Positions 31,798 to 40,301 of a DNA stretch of 64,000 nt are shown here, in pieces. Origin of the DNA: Xenophilus azovorans DSM 13620 (GTDB taxonomy: Bacteria > Pseudomonadota > Gammaproteobacteria > Burkholderiales > Burkholderiaceae_C); assembly GCF_000745855.1 (NCBI RefSeq), contig NZ_JQKD01000017.1, forward strand, positions 59,865 through 123,864. Direction: 5' to 3'. The notes beneath the pieces are model-generated. The model was not told where the DNA came from. It saw nothing but the letters and a program-made list of their open reading frames with translations, and did no database searches. The stretch's first letter is position 1, and each line of letters starts with the position of its first letter. The position numbers and the translations under genes are program-made.

Positions 31798-33774
31798 ATG
31801 ACCAACCGCCGCGACGATGATTTCCGCATCCGCCCCAGCGCACCGAAGAACCGGGGCCAGGGCTTCGTATCCAAGGTGCTCCAGCAGGCAGGCAAGGCCA
31901 GCGGCGGCAAGTCCACGGTGCGCCGTCCTGGCGGCAGTGGCAAGGGCACCGGCCAGCGGCCCGGATCGCGCCTGGGACGCGGCCACACGGCGGCGCGCTT
32001 CGCAGGGGCGAAGCTCACGCCTATGTCGCGGCGCGTGACCATCAAGACACTACTGGTCAACCAGCAGCGGGCCAGTCCGCAGTCGCTCGTCAAGCACCTG
32101 CGCTACATCGAGCGCGACGGCGTGGGCCGCGACGGCGAACCGGGTCGGGCCTATGGGCCGCAGACCGACGAAGCTGATCTGAACGCATTCAAGGAGCGCT
32201 GCGCCGATGATCGGCACCACTTTCGCTTCATCGTTTCGCCCGAGGAAGGGGCCGAGCTGGAAGACCTGCGCACCTACACGCGGCACCTGATGGGACGCAT
32301 GGAGGCCGACCTGGGCACGCGGCTGGAATGGGTGGCGGTCGATCACTGGAATACCGACAACCCGCACACCCACCTGATCGTGCGCGGGCGCGACGACACC
32401 GGCAAAGACCTCATCATCGCGGGCGACTACATCACTGATGGTTTTCGTCATCGCGCCGCCGAGCTGGCGACCGAATGGCTGGGGCCACGCACCGAGCTGG
32501 AGATCCAGCAGACCTTGCAGCGCGAGGTGGAGCAAGAGCGGTGGACTAGCCTGGATCGCACGTTGAAACGCGAGGCCGGCGAGGATGGCCGGGTACAGAT
32601 CGAACGCTTCAACGAACCGACGTTGCAACGCCAGCGCCTGCTGCTGATCAGCCGCCTGCAACGCTTGCAGCACCTGGGCCTGGTCGACGAGACGCAGCCC
32701 GGCAGTTGGGCCGTCCATGCCGATGCCGAGAAGACCTTGCGCGCCCTGGGCGAGCGTGGAGACATCATCCGCACCATCCAGCGGGCCATGAGCGGCCAGC
32801 CGCGCGAGCTGGCGGTGTTCGAGCCGGGCGACGATGGCCGAACTATTCTCGGCCGCGTAGCCGCGAAGGGGCTGGCCGACGAACTGCGCGACCGGGGCTA
32901 TCTGGTCATCGACGGCGTGGACGGCAAGGCCCACTACGTCGCGCTCAATGCCCGCGACGAGCTGGCGAACTATCCCAGCGGCGCCGTGGTGGAGGTGAAG
33001 GGATCGGCCGCCGTGCGCGCGGCCGACAAGAACATCGCCGCGCTGGCGAGCGATGGGCTGTACCGCACCGACCTCCACCTAGCCATCGCGCAGGGTCAGG
33101 CCGGACCGGGCCGCGATCCGCAGGAAGTCGTCGCGGCCCACGTCCGCCGGCTCGAAGCCCTGCGCCGCGCCGGCATCGTGGAGCGCGTGGCCGAGGGATT
33201 TTGGAAGGTGCCGGACGACCTGGCCGAACAGGGCCGCCGCTACGACGCGCAGCGCCTAGGCGGCGTTGCCGTCGAGTTGAAATCGCACCTGCCCATCGAG
33301 CGGCAGGCCCGCGTTATCGGGGCCACCTGGCTCGACCAGCAGTTGATCGGCGGCGGCACGGGCCTGGGCGACCTGGGCTTTGGCGGCGAGGCCAAACAGG
33401 CCATGCAGCAGCGCACCGACTTCCTGGCCGAACAGGGGTTGGCCGAGCGGCGCGGGCAGCGCGTGATCCTGGCGCGCAACCTGCTGGGCACGCTGCGCAA
33501 CCGGGAGCTGGCGCAGGCCGCGAAGGACATTGCAGGCGAAACGGGCCTGGAGCATCGGCCCGTGGCCGACGGGCAGCGCGTGGCCGGCATCTACCGGCGC
33601 AGCGTCATGCTCGCCAGCGGGCGCTACGCGATGCTTGATGACGGCATGGGCTTCTCGCTGGTGCCGTGGAAGCCGGTGATCGAACAGCGATTGGGGCAGC
33701 AGCTTTCCGCGACGGTTCGCGGCGGCGGGGCGTCCTGGGAGATTGGGCGGCATCGGGGGCCAACCATTTCTTGA
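31798..33774 (+). CDS. traR: conjugative relaxase (VirD2-like, DUF3363)
   Basis: 658 residues. Nicks oriT and pilots the strand into the recipient. The relaxase domain (about 75-260) has LLVNQQRASPQSLVKHLRYI, the DUF3363/VirD2-like FRFIVSPEEGAELEDL and the metal-binding HxH at His190-Thr-His192 in WNTDNPHTHLIVRG, with His183 before it. The N-terminal 70 residues are basic and disordered. The DUF3363 region occupies the rest. The ATG at 31798 starts MTNRRDDDFRIRPSAPKNRG as in the family. No conjugation gene follows directly: cargo separates it from traG (49309). Tn4371 literature calls this gene traR or rlx. Confidence 0.92.
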   Translation: MTNRRDDDFRIRPSAPKNRGQGFVSKVLQQAGKASGGKSTVRRPGGSGKGTGQRPGSRLGRGHTAARFAGAKLTPMSRRVTIKTLLVNQQRASPQSLVKHLRYIERDGVGRDGEPGRAYGPQTDEADLNAFKERCADDRHHFRFIVSPEEGAELEDLRTYTRHLMGRMEADLGTRLEWVAVDHWNTDNPHTHLIVRGRDDTGKDLIIAGDYITDGFRHRAAELATEWLGPRTELEIQQTLQREVEQERWTSLDRTLKREAGEDGRVQIERFNEPTLQRQRLLLISRLQRLQHLGLVDETQPGSWAVHADAEKTLRALGERGDIIRTIQRAMSGQPRELAVFEPGDDGRTILGRVAAKGLADELRDRGYLVIDGVDGKAHYVALNARDELANYPSGAVVEVKGSAAVRAADKNIAALASDGLYRTDLHLAIAQGQAGPGRDPQEVVAAHVRRLEALRRAGIVERVAEGFWKVPDDLAEQGRRYDAQRLGGVAVELKSHLPIERQARVIGATWLDQQLIGGGTGLGDLGFGGEAKQAMQQRTDFLAEQGLAERRGQRVILARNLLGTLRNRELAQAAKDIAGETGLEHRPVADGQRVAGIYRRSVMLASGRYAMLDDGMGFSLVPWKPVIEQRLGQQLSATVRGGGASWEIGRHRGPTIS

Positions 33775-33989
33775 GTCAAGGTAAAGCCACAAGCCGGTGG
33801 GCAAAATTAGATTTTATCCATAGATGGGTGATCAATCCAAAGCGTTACCAAAGGTTGGGATGCCAAAATTAGAATTATCTGTAATTTCGGATACACGGCC
33901 ACATTCAAAGGCACGCTATCGCGTATATGGATTGATGGTTTCCGACCAGTGCCGCATGCGCCTTCCGCAGAATTTGGGGCAAATCCACG
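33775..33989 (+). promoter_or_regulatory. AT-rich junction/promoter region at the start of the cargo
   Basis: Composition drops sharply after the relaxase stop. CAAAATTAGA occurs twice (33802-33811 and 33864-33873, 62 bases apart). Together with ATTATCTGTAATTTC this is a likely promoter and regulator-binding area for the ferric-reductase/two-component operon, and marks the left edge of inserted cargo. Confidence 0.45.
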
Positions 33990-35333
33990 ATGAAGAGAAT
34001 AATTTGGACGTTCTGGTTTTTTGCGCTGGCATTGAGCGCTTTATGGCTTTTTACCGATACGCTCTGGCCTGCACAGTCCAACTACTTCGCCCTGCGAACG
34101 GTATGGATTCAATACAGCGGCGTACTGGCCATCGGCGCGATGTCCGTGGCGATGATGTTGGCCACGCGCCCGGCGTGGCTGGAGCCCAGCTTGAACGGAC
34201 TGGACAAGATATACCGCCTGCACAAGTGGCTCGGCATCGCTGCTCTGGCCGCTGCAACAGTACACTGGCTGTGGGCGCAGGGTACTAAATGGGCCGTAGG
34301 CTGGGGCTGGCTGACGCGCCCCGCGCGCAAGCCCCGCGCAACGGCCGATTCAATGGGCTCCATTGAATCGGCGCTGCGTGGCTGGCGTGGACTGGCCGAG
34401 GACTTGGGCGAATGGGCCTTCTACGCCGTCGCCGTGCTACTGGTGCTGGCTTTGGTTAAGCGCTTTCCCTACCGGCTGTTCGCCAAGACGCACCACTGGA
34501 TGGCAGCGATCTACTTGGTGCTGGCCTTCCACACCTTGGTGTTGGTGCAGTTCTCCTACTGGGCCCAGCCCGTGGGCTGGGCTTTGGCTATGCTGCTGGC
34601 GAGCGGCACGGTATCGGCGGTGTGGGTGCTGCTGGGCCGAGTCGGTGCGCAGCGCACCGCGCACGGTGTCATCGAATCGCTGCAGACCTACCCTGCGCTG
34701 AACGTGCTGGAAACCACCCTGCGGATGGACCCGGGCTGGCCCGGCCACCGGCCCGGACAGTTTGCCTTCGCCATGTCCAACCCGAAAGAAGGCCCGCACC
34801 CCTACACGCTAGCCTCAGCCTGGGTGCCGGAAGACCGGCGCATTACCTTCATCACCAAGGCGCTGGGCGACCACACCCGCCGGCTGCCTGAGCGCCTACG
34901 GGTAGGCGACCAGGTAACGGTCGAGGGGCCTTACGGCTGCTTCACTTTCGACGACGGGCGTGCCCGCCAGATCTGGATCGGCGCCGGCATCGGCATCACC
35001 CCATTCATTGCGCGCATGAAGTATCTGGCGCAGCACAAAGGCCGAGACGCACGCCCCGTCGATTTGTTCCATCCGACGAGCGACGCTGATCCGCAGGCCA
35101 TCGAGAAACTGCGCGCTGACAGCCAGGCGGCCGGCGTTGCGCTACACCTGTTCATCGACAAGAAAGACGGTCGCCTGACGGGTGAGCGCCTGCGTGCCAT
35201 GGTGCCGGGTTGGAAAGACGCCAGCGTCTGGTTCTGCGGCCCCACGGCCTTCGGCCGCGCGTTGCGCGCCGATCTGCTGGCCCAGGGGTTGGAGCCGGAA
35301 GCGTTCCACCAAGAGCTTTTCGAGATGCGCTGA
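33990..35333 (+). CDS. ferric-reductase-like transmembrane flavocytochrome
   Basis: 447 residues. Five or six membrane segments in the first 215 residues, with His pairs suited to haem ligation (YRLHKWLGIAAL, ATVHWLWAQG, KTHHWMAAIYLVLAFHTLVL). A ferredoxin-reductase-like module follows: FAD site HPYTLASAW and the preceding PGQFAF, then GPYGCF and NAD(P) site WIGAGIGITPFIAR, ending CGPTAFGRALR. It moves electrons from NAD(P)H across the inner membrane to ferric iron, another metal or an acceptor. First gene of a run with a two-component system 14 bases downstream. Confidence 0.88.
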   Translation: MKRIIWTFWFFALALSALWLFTDTLWPAQSNYFALRTVWIQYSGVLAIGAMSVAMMLATRPAWLEPSLNGLDKIYRLHKWLGIAALAAATVHWLWAQGTKWAVGWGWLTRPARKPRATADSMGSIESALRGWRGLAEDLGEWAFYAVAVLLVLALVKRFPYRLFAKTHHWMAAIYLVLAFHTLVLVQFSYWAQPVGWALAMLLASGTVSAVWVLLGRVGAQRTAHGVIESLQTYPALNVLETTLRMDPGWPGHRPGQFAFAMSNPKEGPHPYTLASAWVPEDRRITFITKALGDHTRRLPERLRVGDQVTVEGPYGCFTFDDGRARQIWIGAGIGITPFIARMKYLAQHKGRDARPVDLFHPTSDADPQAIEKLRADSQAAGVALHLFIDKKDGRLTGERLRAMVPGWKDASVWFCGPTAFGRALRADLLAQGLEPEAFHQELFEMR

Positions 35334-35347
35334 ATGGAAGAAAGCAT

Positions 35348-36013
35348 ATGCGCATATTGATCGTGGAAGACTCGCAAACGCTGGCCGAAGCCCTGAGCCA
35401 GAGCCTTCAGTCGGAAGGCTATGCCTGCGATACAGCAGCCGATGGCGTGTCCGCGCTGAAGTTTCTTGCCAGCTACCGGTACGACGCCATCATTCTGGAC
35501 TTGATGCTACCCCGGCTGGACGGCTTTGGCGTGTTGCGCGCATTGAGCCGGGAGGCCCATGCCGCACCGGTGTTGGTGCTCTCCGCGCGCGAACTGCTCG
35601 ACGACCGGGTGCGGGCCTTGGATGCGGGTGCCGATGACTACCTGACAAAACCCTTCGAGCTAGCCGAACTGCTGGCTCGCCTGCGGGCGCTAGTACGGCG
35701 TCCGCCGCAACGGGACGTTCCAGTTCTGCGCCACGGCGATCTGGAGGTCGATCCGCGCTCGCGCATCGCGAGGTTCAAGTGCATTGATCTTGGGCTCACG
35801 CCGAAGGAGTATGGACTGCTCGACTTGCTGCTGCGTCGGCGCGGCGCCACGCTGTCGCGCTCGCAGATTTTTGAACATTTGTACGACAGCCGCAGCGATG
35901 CATCGGACAAAGTGGTAGAGGTGATCGTCAGCACCTTGCGAACCAAGCTTGCCCAGTGCGGCCTGGATGAACTGATCGTGACACGCCGTGGCTTCGGCTA
36001 CATCCTGCCCTGA
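35348..36013 (+). CDS. OmpR-family response regulator
   Basis: 221 residues. Receiver domain with Glu7-Asp8, Asp51 (AIILDLMLPRLDGF) and Lys100 (DDYLTKPFE); winged-helix domain from about 130 with LTPKEYGLLDLLLRRRGATL and VEVIVSTLRTKLAQCGLDEL, ending RRGFGYIL. Closest in type to QseB/PmrA/CzcR regulators. ATG 35348. The kinase starts 3 bases after its stop. It probably controls the neighbouring metal-efflux and lipid A genes; tandem repeats at 38893-38919 are a candidate target. Confidence 0.93.
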   Translation: MRILIVEDSQTLAEALSQSLQSEGYACDTAADGVSALKFLASYRYDAIILDLMLPRLDGFGVLRALSREAHAAPVLVLSARELLDDRVRALDAGADDYLTKPFELAELLARLRALVRRPPQRDVPVLRHGDLEVDPRSRIARFKCIDLGLTPKEYGLLDLLLRRRGATLSRSQIFEHLYDSRSDASDKVVEVIVSTLRTKLAQCGLDELIVTRRGFGYILP

Positions 36014-36016
36014 ACG

Positions 36017-37429
36017 ATGGTACGTCCCGATTCCGAAGCCCTTTCTGATGCGAGTCAAGGCGGATCCTGGTCCTTGCAGCGGCGGCTGGCTGCCAGCTTG
36101 GTGATCTGCATTGGAGGAACCTTCGCGATCCTGTTTCCCGTCCTCGACTACTGGATTGACCACGAAATCTATCGACGGATGGATACCACCCTGATGCAAC
36201 GATCAGCGGCGGTGGGGCGCGTGCTGCAGGAGTTGGATGCGAGAAAGCTCGAAAGCCTCATGCCGGAATATGAGCATGGCGGGCATACCGAGTTCTTCAC
36301 GGTCTTCGATTCACAGACCCACCGGACCTTGCTACGGTCTCCCAGCAGTGCAGGCGCCGAGCTATCGCTTGGCCCGGTGGAGCAAGGCACCCCGCGCTAT
36401 TACGACGTGACACTTCCGGATGGCCACGCGGGCCGCGCGCTGGCGACGCGCGTGTCGGTAACTGGAGAGAGGTCTCAGCTATTAGTCGTCGCAACAGAAC
36501 GCCGGGATTGGGATCAAACCGAGCGGCGCATCCACTTTGCGCTCTTGGGCGGTATTGTGCTGGCAACGCTGCTAGCGACGGGCCTGGCGCTGCTCATGGT
36601 TCGGCATATCGTGGTCATGCTGGAGCGGGTCGGCGAGCAACTGGCCGATCTGCGTTCGGATCGGCCGATTGCGCGGATCGGAGCGGACTTTCCCCGTGAA
36701 CTGCGTCCGTTTGCCGAAGCCTTCAATCAGGGCTTGCATCACCTGTATGCGGCCATTGTCCGCGAGCGCCGCTTCTCCCGCGATGTGGCCCACGAGTTGC
36801 GCACGCCCCTGGCGGAAATCCGCATCAGCGCAGAAAGCGCTTTGATCGATGCCGACCCGGCCCGAATCCAGCGCGCCCTGAATGCAATGATCCAGGCCAG
36901 TTCACGCATGCAGCGCAGTGTGGACACTCTGCTGTTGTTGGCGCGTCTTGAGTCCGGCCAACACACACTGGCGCTGGATCCTCTGGATCTGACAGCTTTG
37001 CTGCAAGAGTTACTGGCGGGACTCAACGTCCAGAAAATGGCACCCAAGTCACCCATCCGCGTGACTTTGCCTGAATCAGCATGGGTGCAAAGTGATCAGG
37101 GCGTGATCGAACGCATCCTCTCCAACCTCTTGCGCAATGCCATTGAATACGCGCCCGAAGGCGACGACATTCAATGTAGGCTGGAGCTCGAGGCATCCGG
37201 CTGGATGTTAACCATCGTTAACACAGCTCCCAATTTGCAGGCATCCGATCTAGATCAATTCGGCCTTCGCTTCTGGCGCAAGGATTCCGAAGGCGGCACG
37301 GCGCATCACGCTGGACTGGGACTGGCGCTGGCCCTGGCGCTCGCGCATGCCATAGACCTGCCGCTGGCGTTCTCACTGGACAACGGTCGGCTGTCCGCGC
37401 GGCTTGGCCCTTGGCCACCGCTGCTCTGA
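36017..37429 (+). CDS. sensor histidine kinase
   Basis: 470 residues. Membrane segments at about 22-45 and 173-197 enclose a periplasmic sensor domain of about 125 residues containing YEHGGHTEFF, whose histidines could bind metal. HAMP region about 198-245, phospho-acceptor His259 in FSRDVAHELRTPLAEIRIS, N-box LSNLLRNAIEYAP and G-box HAGLGLALAL. The D/F box is short (FGLRFWRKD), and the catalytic domain ends compactly. Partner of the regulator directly upstream. Convergent with the VIT gene, with only 13 bases between stops. Confidence 0.92.
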   Translation: MVRPDSEALSDASQGGSWSLQRRLAASLVICIGGTFAILFPVLDYWIDHEIYRRMDTTLMQRSAAVGRVLQELDARKLESLMPEYEHGGHTEFFTVFDSQTHRTLLRSPSSAGAELSLGPVEQGTPRYYDVTLPDGHAGRALATRVSVTGERSQLLVVATERRDWDQTERRIHFALLGGIVLATLLATGLALLMVRHIVVMLERVGEQLADLRSDRPIARIGADFPRELRPFAEAFNQGLHHLYAAIVRERRFSRDVAHELRTPLAEIRISAESALIDADPARIQRALNAMIQASSRMQRSVDTLLLLARLESGQHTLALDPLDLTALLQELLAGLNVQKMAPKSPIRVTLPESAWVQSDQGVIERILSNLLRNAIEYAPEGDDIQCRLELEASGWMLTIVNTAPNLQASDLDQFGLRFWRKDSEGGTAHHAGLGLALALALAHAIDLPLAFSLDNGRLSARLGPWPPLL

Positions 37430-37442
37430 GATTGACGCAGAT

Positions 37443-38150
37443 CTACACCGCAGTGCCGAACATGGCTCCCACGCCCGCTGTCACGGCCATGGCAAATGTG
37501 CCCCAGAACGCGACGCGCAGCGCACTTTTGAAGAGCGGCGTACCACCCACGGCAGCAGCCGCAGCGCCGAGCAGGGCCAGGAAGACAATCGCCGTCGCGA
37601 CGATCCAATAGAGCAGGCTCTGCTCTGGCGCCAGCAGAACCACAGCCAGCGGCATGGCCGCGCCCACGGCGAAGCTCCCGGCGGACGCCATTGCAGCTTG
37701 CAGCGGGCGAGCGCTCAGCGTTTCAGAAATGCCCAGTTCATCGCGCGCGTGCGCGCCCAGCGCATCATGTGCCATCAACTGCGTGGCGACTTGATCCGCG
37801 AGCCGATGATCCAGGCCACGCCGGACGTAGATGGCGGCCAGTTCCCGATGCTCTGCATGCGGACTACGGTTCAGTTCATCTTGTTCCCGTGCCAGATCTG
37901 CCTTTTCCGTATCAGCTTGTGAATAGACCGACACGAACTCGCCTGCAGCCATGGACATGGCGCCGGCTACCAACCCCGCGATGGCCGTGGTCATGATGCT
38001 GGCATGGCTTGCATGGGCAGCAGCCACGCCTGCAACTAGGCTGGCCGTGGAAATGATGCCGTCATTGGCACCCAGAACAGCGGCGCGCAGCCATCCGATA
38101 TGTTCAGTGCGGTGACTTTCAGGGTGGGCGCGGTGGTGAAATTTGGTCAT
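37443..38150 (-). CDS. VIT/CCC1-family iron/manganese transporter
   Basis: 235 residues, five membrane segments. The family motif is visible at the start of helix 1: HIGWLRAAVLGANDGIISTA, with Asp in GANDGI at the metal site, then AGAMSMAAGEFVSVYSQADT (Met and Glu-rich helix 2). A cytoplasmic helical domain with acidic residues follows (about 80-145), then three helices. Such proteins export or sequester Fe2+/Mn2+ from the cytosol. It fits the iron/metal theme of the cargo. Transcribed towards the kinase gene. Confidence 0.9.
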   Translation of the reverse strand: MTKFHHRAHPESHRTEHIGWLRAAVLGANDGIISTASLVAGVAAAHASHASIMTTAIAGLVAGAMSMAAGEFVSVYSQADTEKADLAREQDELNRSPHAEHRELAAIYVRRGLDHRLADQVATQLMAHDALGAHARDELGISETLSARPLQAAMASAGSFAVGAAMPLAVVLLAPEQSLLYWIVATAIVFLALLGAAAAAVGGTPLFKSALRVAFWGTFAMAVTAGVGAMFGTAV

Positions 38151-38191
38151 TGGAGATTCGAATTCATGTAAAGCAGCCTGAGGCCAGTAGG

Positions 38192-38743
38192 TCAGGGGCG
38201 TCGACCGGGAAGCATGCGAACCACTGTGTTGTCACGCATGACGTAGTGGTGCAACAGCGCCGCCATCGCATGCAATCCGATCAAGACATAGCCCAATGTC
38301 GCCAGCGCCTCATGGACATCCTTGAGTTGGCGCGACAAAGCAACGTCGGTGCCGATCAGAGAGGGAACGGGCAAGCCAAACAGAACAATCGGCTTGCCCG
38401 CCGCACTCAAGGTGAGCCATCCGAGCAGCGGCATGGCGAGCATGAAGCTGTAGAGCGCATAGTGCATGCCATCGGCGAGCGTGGCCTGCCAGCGTGGCAT
38501 GGGTGGTTGGATCGCGGGCTTCACGCCCGCCTGGATGCGCACCCCGATACGGATCACGACGATCACCAGAACGCTGAGGCCCAGCAGGTAGTGCAAGGAC
38601 TTCATGGCGTCTCTCAAGGCTCCCTTGGGTGCCAGTCCGCGCAATTCCATGCTCGCATAGACCGCAATGATGAGAATCACGGTCAGCCAGTGCAAGCCTA
38701 TGACCAAGGGACTGAAACGGTATTCGGAATTCTTGATGTCCAT
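38192..38743 (-). CDS. cytochrome b561
   Basis: 183 residues, four membrane segments with the b561 histidines: GLHWLTVILIIAVYASMELR, SLHYLLGLSVLVIVVIRIGV, MHYALYSFMLAMPLLGWL and LIGLHAMAALLHHYVMRDN. A di-haem quinol-oxidising electron carrier of the inner membrane. The ATG at 38741-38743 is preferred to a TTG at 38773. It is upstream of VIT on the same strand (41 bases), so the two are probably one transcript; its electrons may serve metal or superoxide reduction. Confidence 0.9.
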   Translation of the reverse strand: MDIKNSEYRFSPLVIGLHWLTVILIIAVYASMELRGLAPKGALRDAMKSLHYLLGLSVLVIVVIRIGVRIQAGVKPAIQPPMPRWQATLADGMHYALYSFMLAMPLLGWLTLSAAGKPIVLFGLPVPSLIGTDVALSRQLKDVHEALATLGYVLIGLHAMAALLHHYVMRDNTVVRMLPGRRP

Positions 38744-39064
38744 GGCGCATGGCCCCGATGTTTGAGATGGCAAAAAAGCGAACCGCTGGCTATCCTGGCT
38801 ATCGGATCAAGTGACTGAGAAGTCAACTTACCGGCAGCTTGTGGCTCAAGACAAGCGGTTTTTTTCTGAATAGATCGTACAGAGAAAATTTCGCTTTCTC
38901 CAAAGCTTTCTCAAAGCTTCACCGAAGAACATGAGCTGATCTTTACAAGAGATCGACCGCATGTTTCGCCTCATTAACCTCGCGCACCGCTTCATATGCG
39001 ACGAATTTTCAATTCGCGCTGTGTGCTCTCTACTCTGCTCTACGTCATTTGGGGCGGCACAAGC
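38744..39064. promoter_or_regulatory. divergent control region between cytochrome b561 and the RND pump
   Basis: 321 bases with a tandem direct repeat: GCTTTCTC at 38893-38900 and 38905-38912, interleaved with AAAGCTT at 38902-38908 and 38913-38919. The spacing of 11-12 bases is what OmpR-family regulators use, so this may be the target of the regulator at 35348. The pump's MFP frame is open from 38996, but the ATG at 39065 is the better start. Confidence 0.5.
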
Positions 39065-40288
39065 ATGAGCTTCCCGACCTTGAAAGCGGCGGGCACCTCC
39101 AGCCGAACCAAGACCTTGGCCCTGTCCGCCGTCGGTGTGGCAGTTCTGGCTGCCGTAGGGTACGGCTGGTGGGCTTGGGCAACCCAGCAGACAACCGTAG
39201 CCGATAAAGACGCGAGCGAAGCTGTCGCCCAACCGAACGCTGGCGGCGTTCACCTCAATGCCACTCAGCTTCGCGCGCAGGGTGTGGAAACCGCACTCGT
39301 CAAGGATGCTGCAGTGATACCGCTGGATAGCTTACCCGCGCAGACGGTGGCACCACTCTCGGCTAGCGCGCAGGTCGTGGCGCCATATGGCGGTGTGGTG
39401 ACGCGCGTTCTGGTCGATGAAGGCGCCGCAGTGCGCCAAGGTCAGGCACTGGCGCGCATCCAGAGCAAGGACGTTCTGGCGTCTCAGGCTGATCTGGCGC
39501 GTGCCCGCACCGAAGCGGCGGTGGCTACGGCGCAGGCCCGGCGCGATGCCACGCTCTTGGCCGAGGGCATCATCCCAGCCACGCGCAACGAGCAAACCCA
39601 GGCGCGCGCGGCGGCTGCGCAAAGTACGTTGCAAGAGGCCAATGGCGCCCTCGCACGGCTTCGACCCGTTAGCGGCGGGCAGGCCGGCGAGTATGAATTG
39701 CTGGCGCCTTTGTCCGGGCGGGTGATGCGTCGTCACCTGAGCCTCGGGCAGGCGGTCGCGCCGCTCGACATCGCCTTCATAGTGGCTCAGCCTGGCCCGC
39801 TGGATGTCAGCGTCGCGGTTCCGCTGCGCTGGCGCTCGGATCTCCACCCAGGCTTGGAAGTGCGTCTTCCCGATGGCACGATCGCTCGCGTGACGGCTGT
39901 TGGTGGCGACACTGACCTCAGTAGTCAGAGCCTGCGGGTACGTGCCCGCGTCGATGCAGATCAGGCAGGGGCAGACCGCTATGCGGCCGGGCAGCAGATC
40001 AGTGTCGCGCTGTTGCTGCCAGCACCGCAGGGCACCTTGAGCGTGCCATCGTCCGCACTGCTGCCAGCGGGCAGCGCCCACGTGGTCTACGTTGCTGAGC
40101 CGTCATCGCAAGACAAGCACGGCGACCTACGCGTCCGCGCTGTTCCGGTGCGACTGCTGGGGCAAGACGAATCAGAGGCGTCAAGCGCCGTGCGTGCCGT
40201 CTCGCCAGACACTGCGCCGCTTGCGGCAGGCATGCAGGTCGTCGTGCGCGGTACGGCACTGCTTAAATCCATGATTCCATTGCAATGA
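39065..40288 (+). CDS. RND efflux membrane-fusion protein (CzcB/CusB type)
   Basis: 407 residues. One N-terminal membrane anchor (about 14-33, LALSAVGVAVLAAVGYGWWA). The split lipoyl/barrel-sandwich halves are VVAPYGGVVTRVLVDEGAAV and LLAPLSGRVMRRHLSLGQAV, flanking an alpha-hairpin (DLARARTEAAVATAQARR). Beta-barrel and membrane-proximal domains follow. It bridges the RND permease and outer-membrane channel. It lacks long His or Met-rich tails, so the substrate metal cannot be read from it. Thirteen bases precede the permease gene. Confidence 0.9.
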   Translation: MSFPTLKAAGTSSRTKTLALSAVGVAVLAAVGYGWWAWATQQTTVADKDASEAVAQPNAGGVHLNATQLRAQGVETALVKDAAVIPLDSLPAQTVAPLSASAQVVAPYGGVVTRVLVDEGAAVRQGQALARIQSKDVLASQADLARARTEAAVATAQARRDATLLAEGIIPATRNEQTQARAAAAQSTLQEANGALARLRPVSGGQAGEYELLAPLSGRVMRRHLSLGQAVAPLDIAFIVAQPGPLDVSVAVPLRWRSDLHPGLEVRLPDGTIARVTAVGGDTDLSSQSLRVRARVDADQAGADRYAAGQQISVALLLPAPQGTLSVPSSALLPAGSAHVVYVAEPSSQDKHGDLRVRAVPVRLLGQDESEASSAVRAVSPDTAPLAAGMQVVVRGTALLKSMIPLQ

Positions 40289-40301
40289 GGGGCGACCACG
40301 C

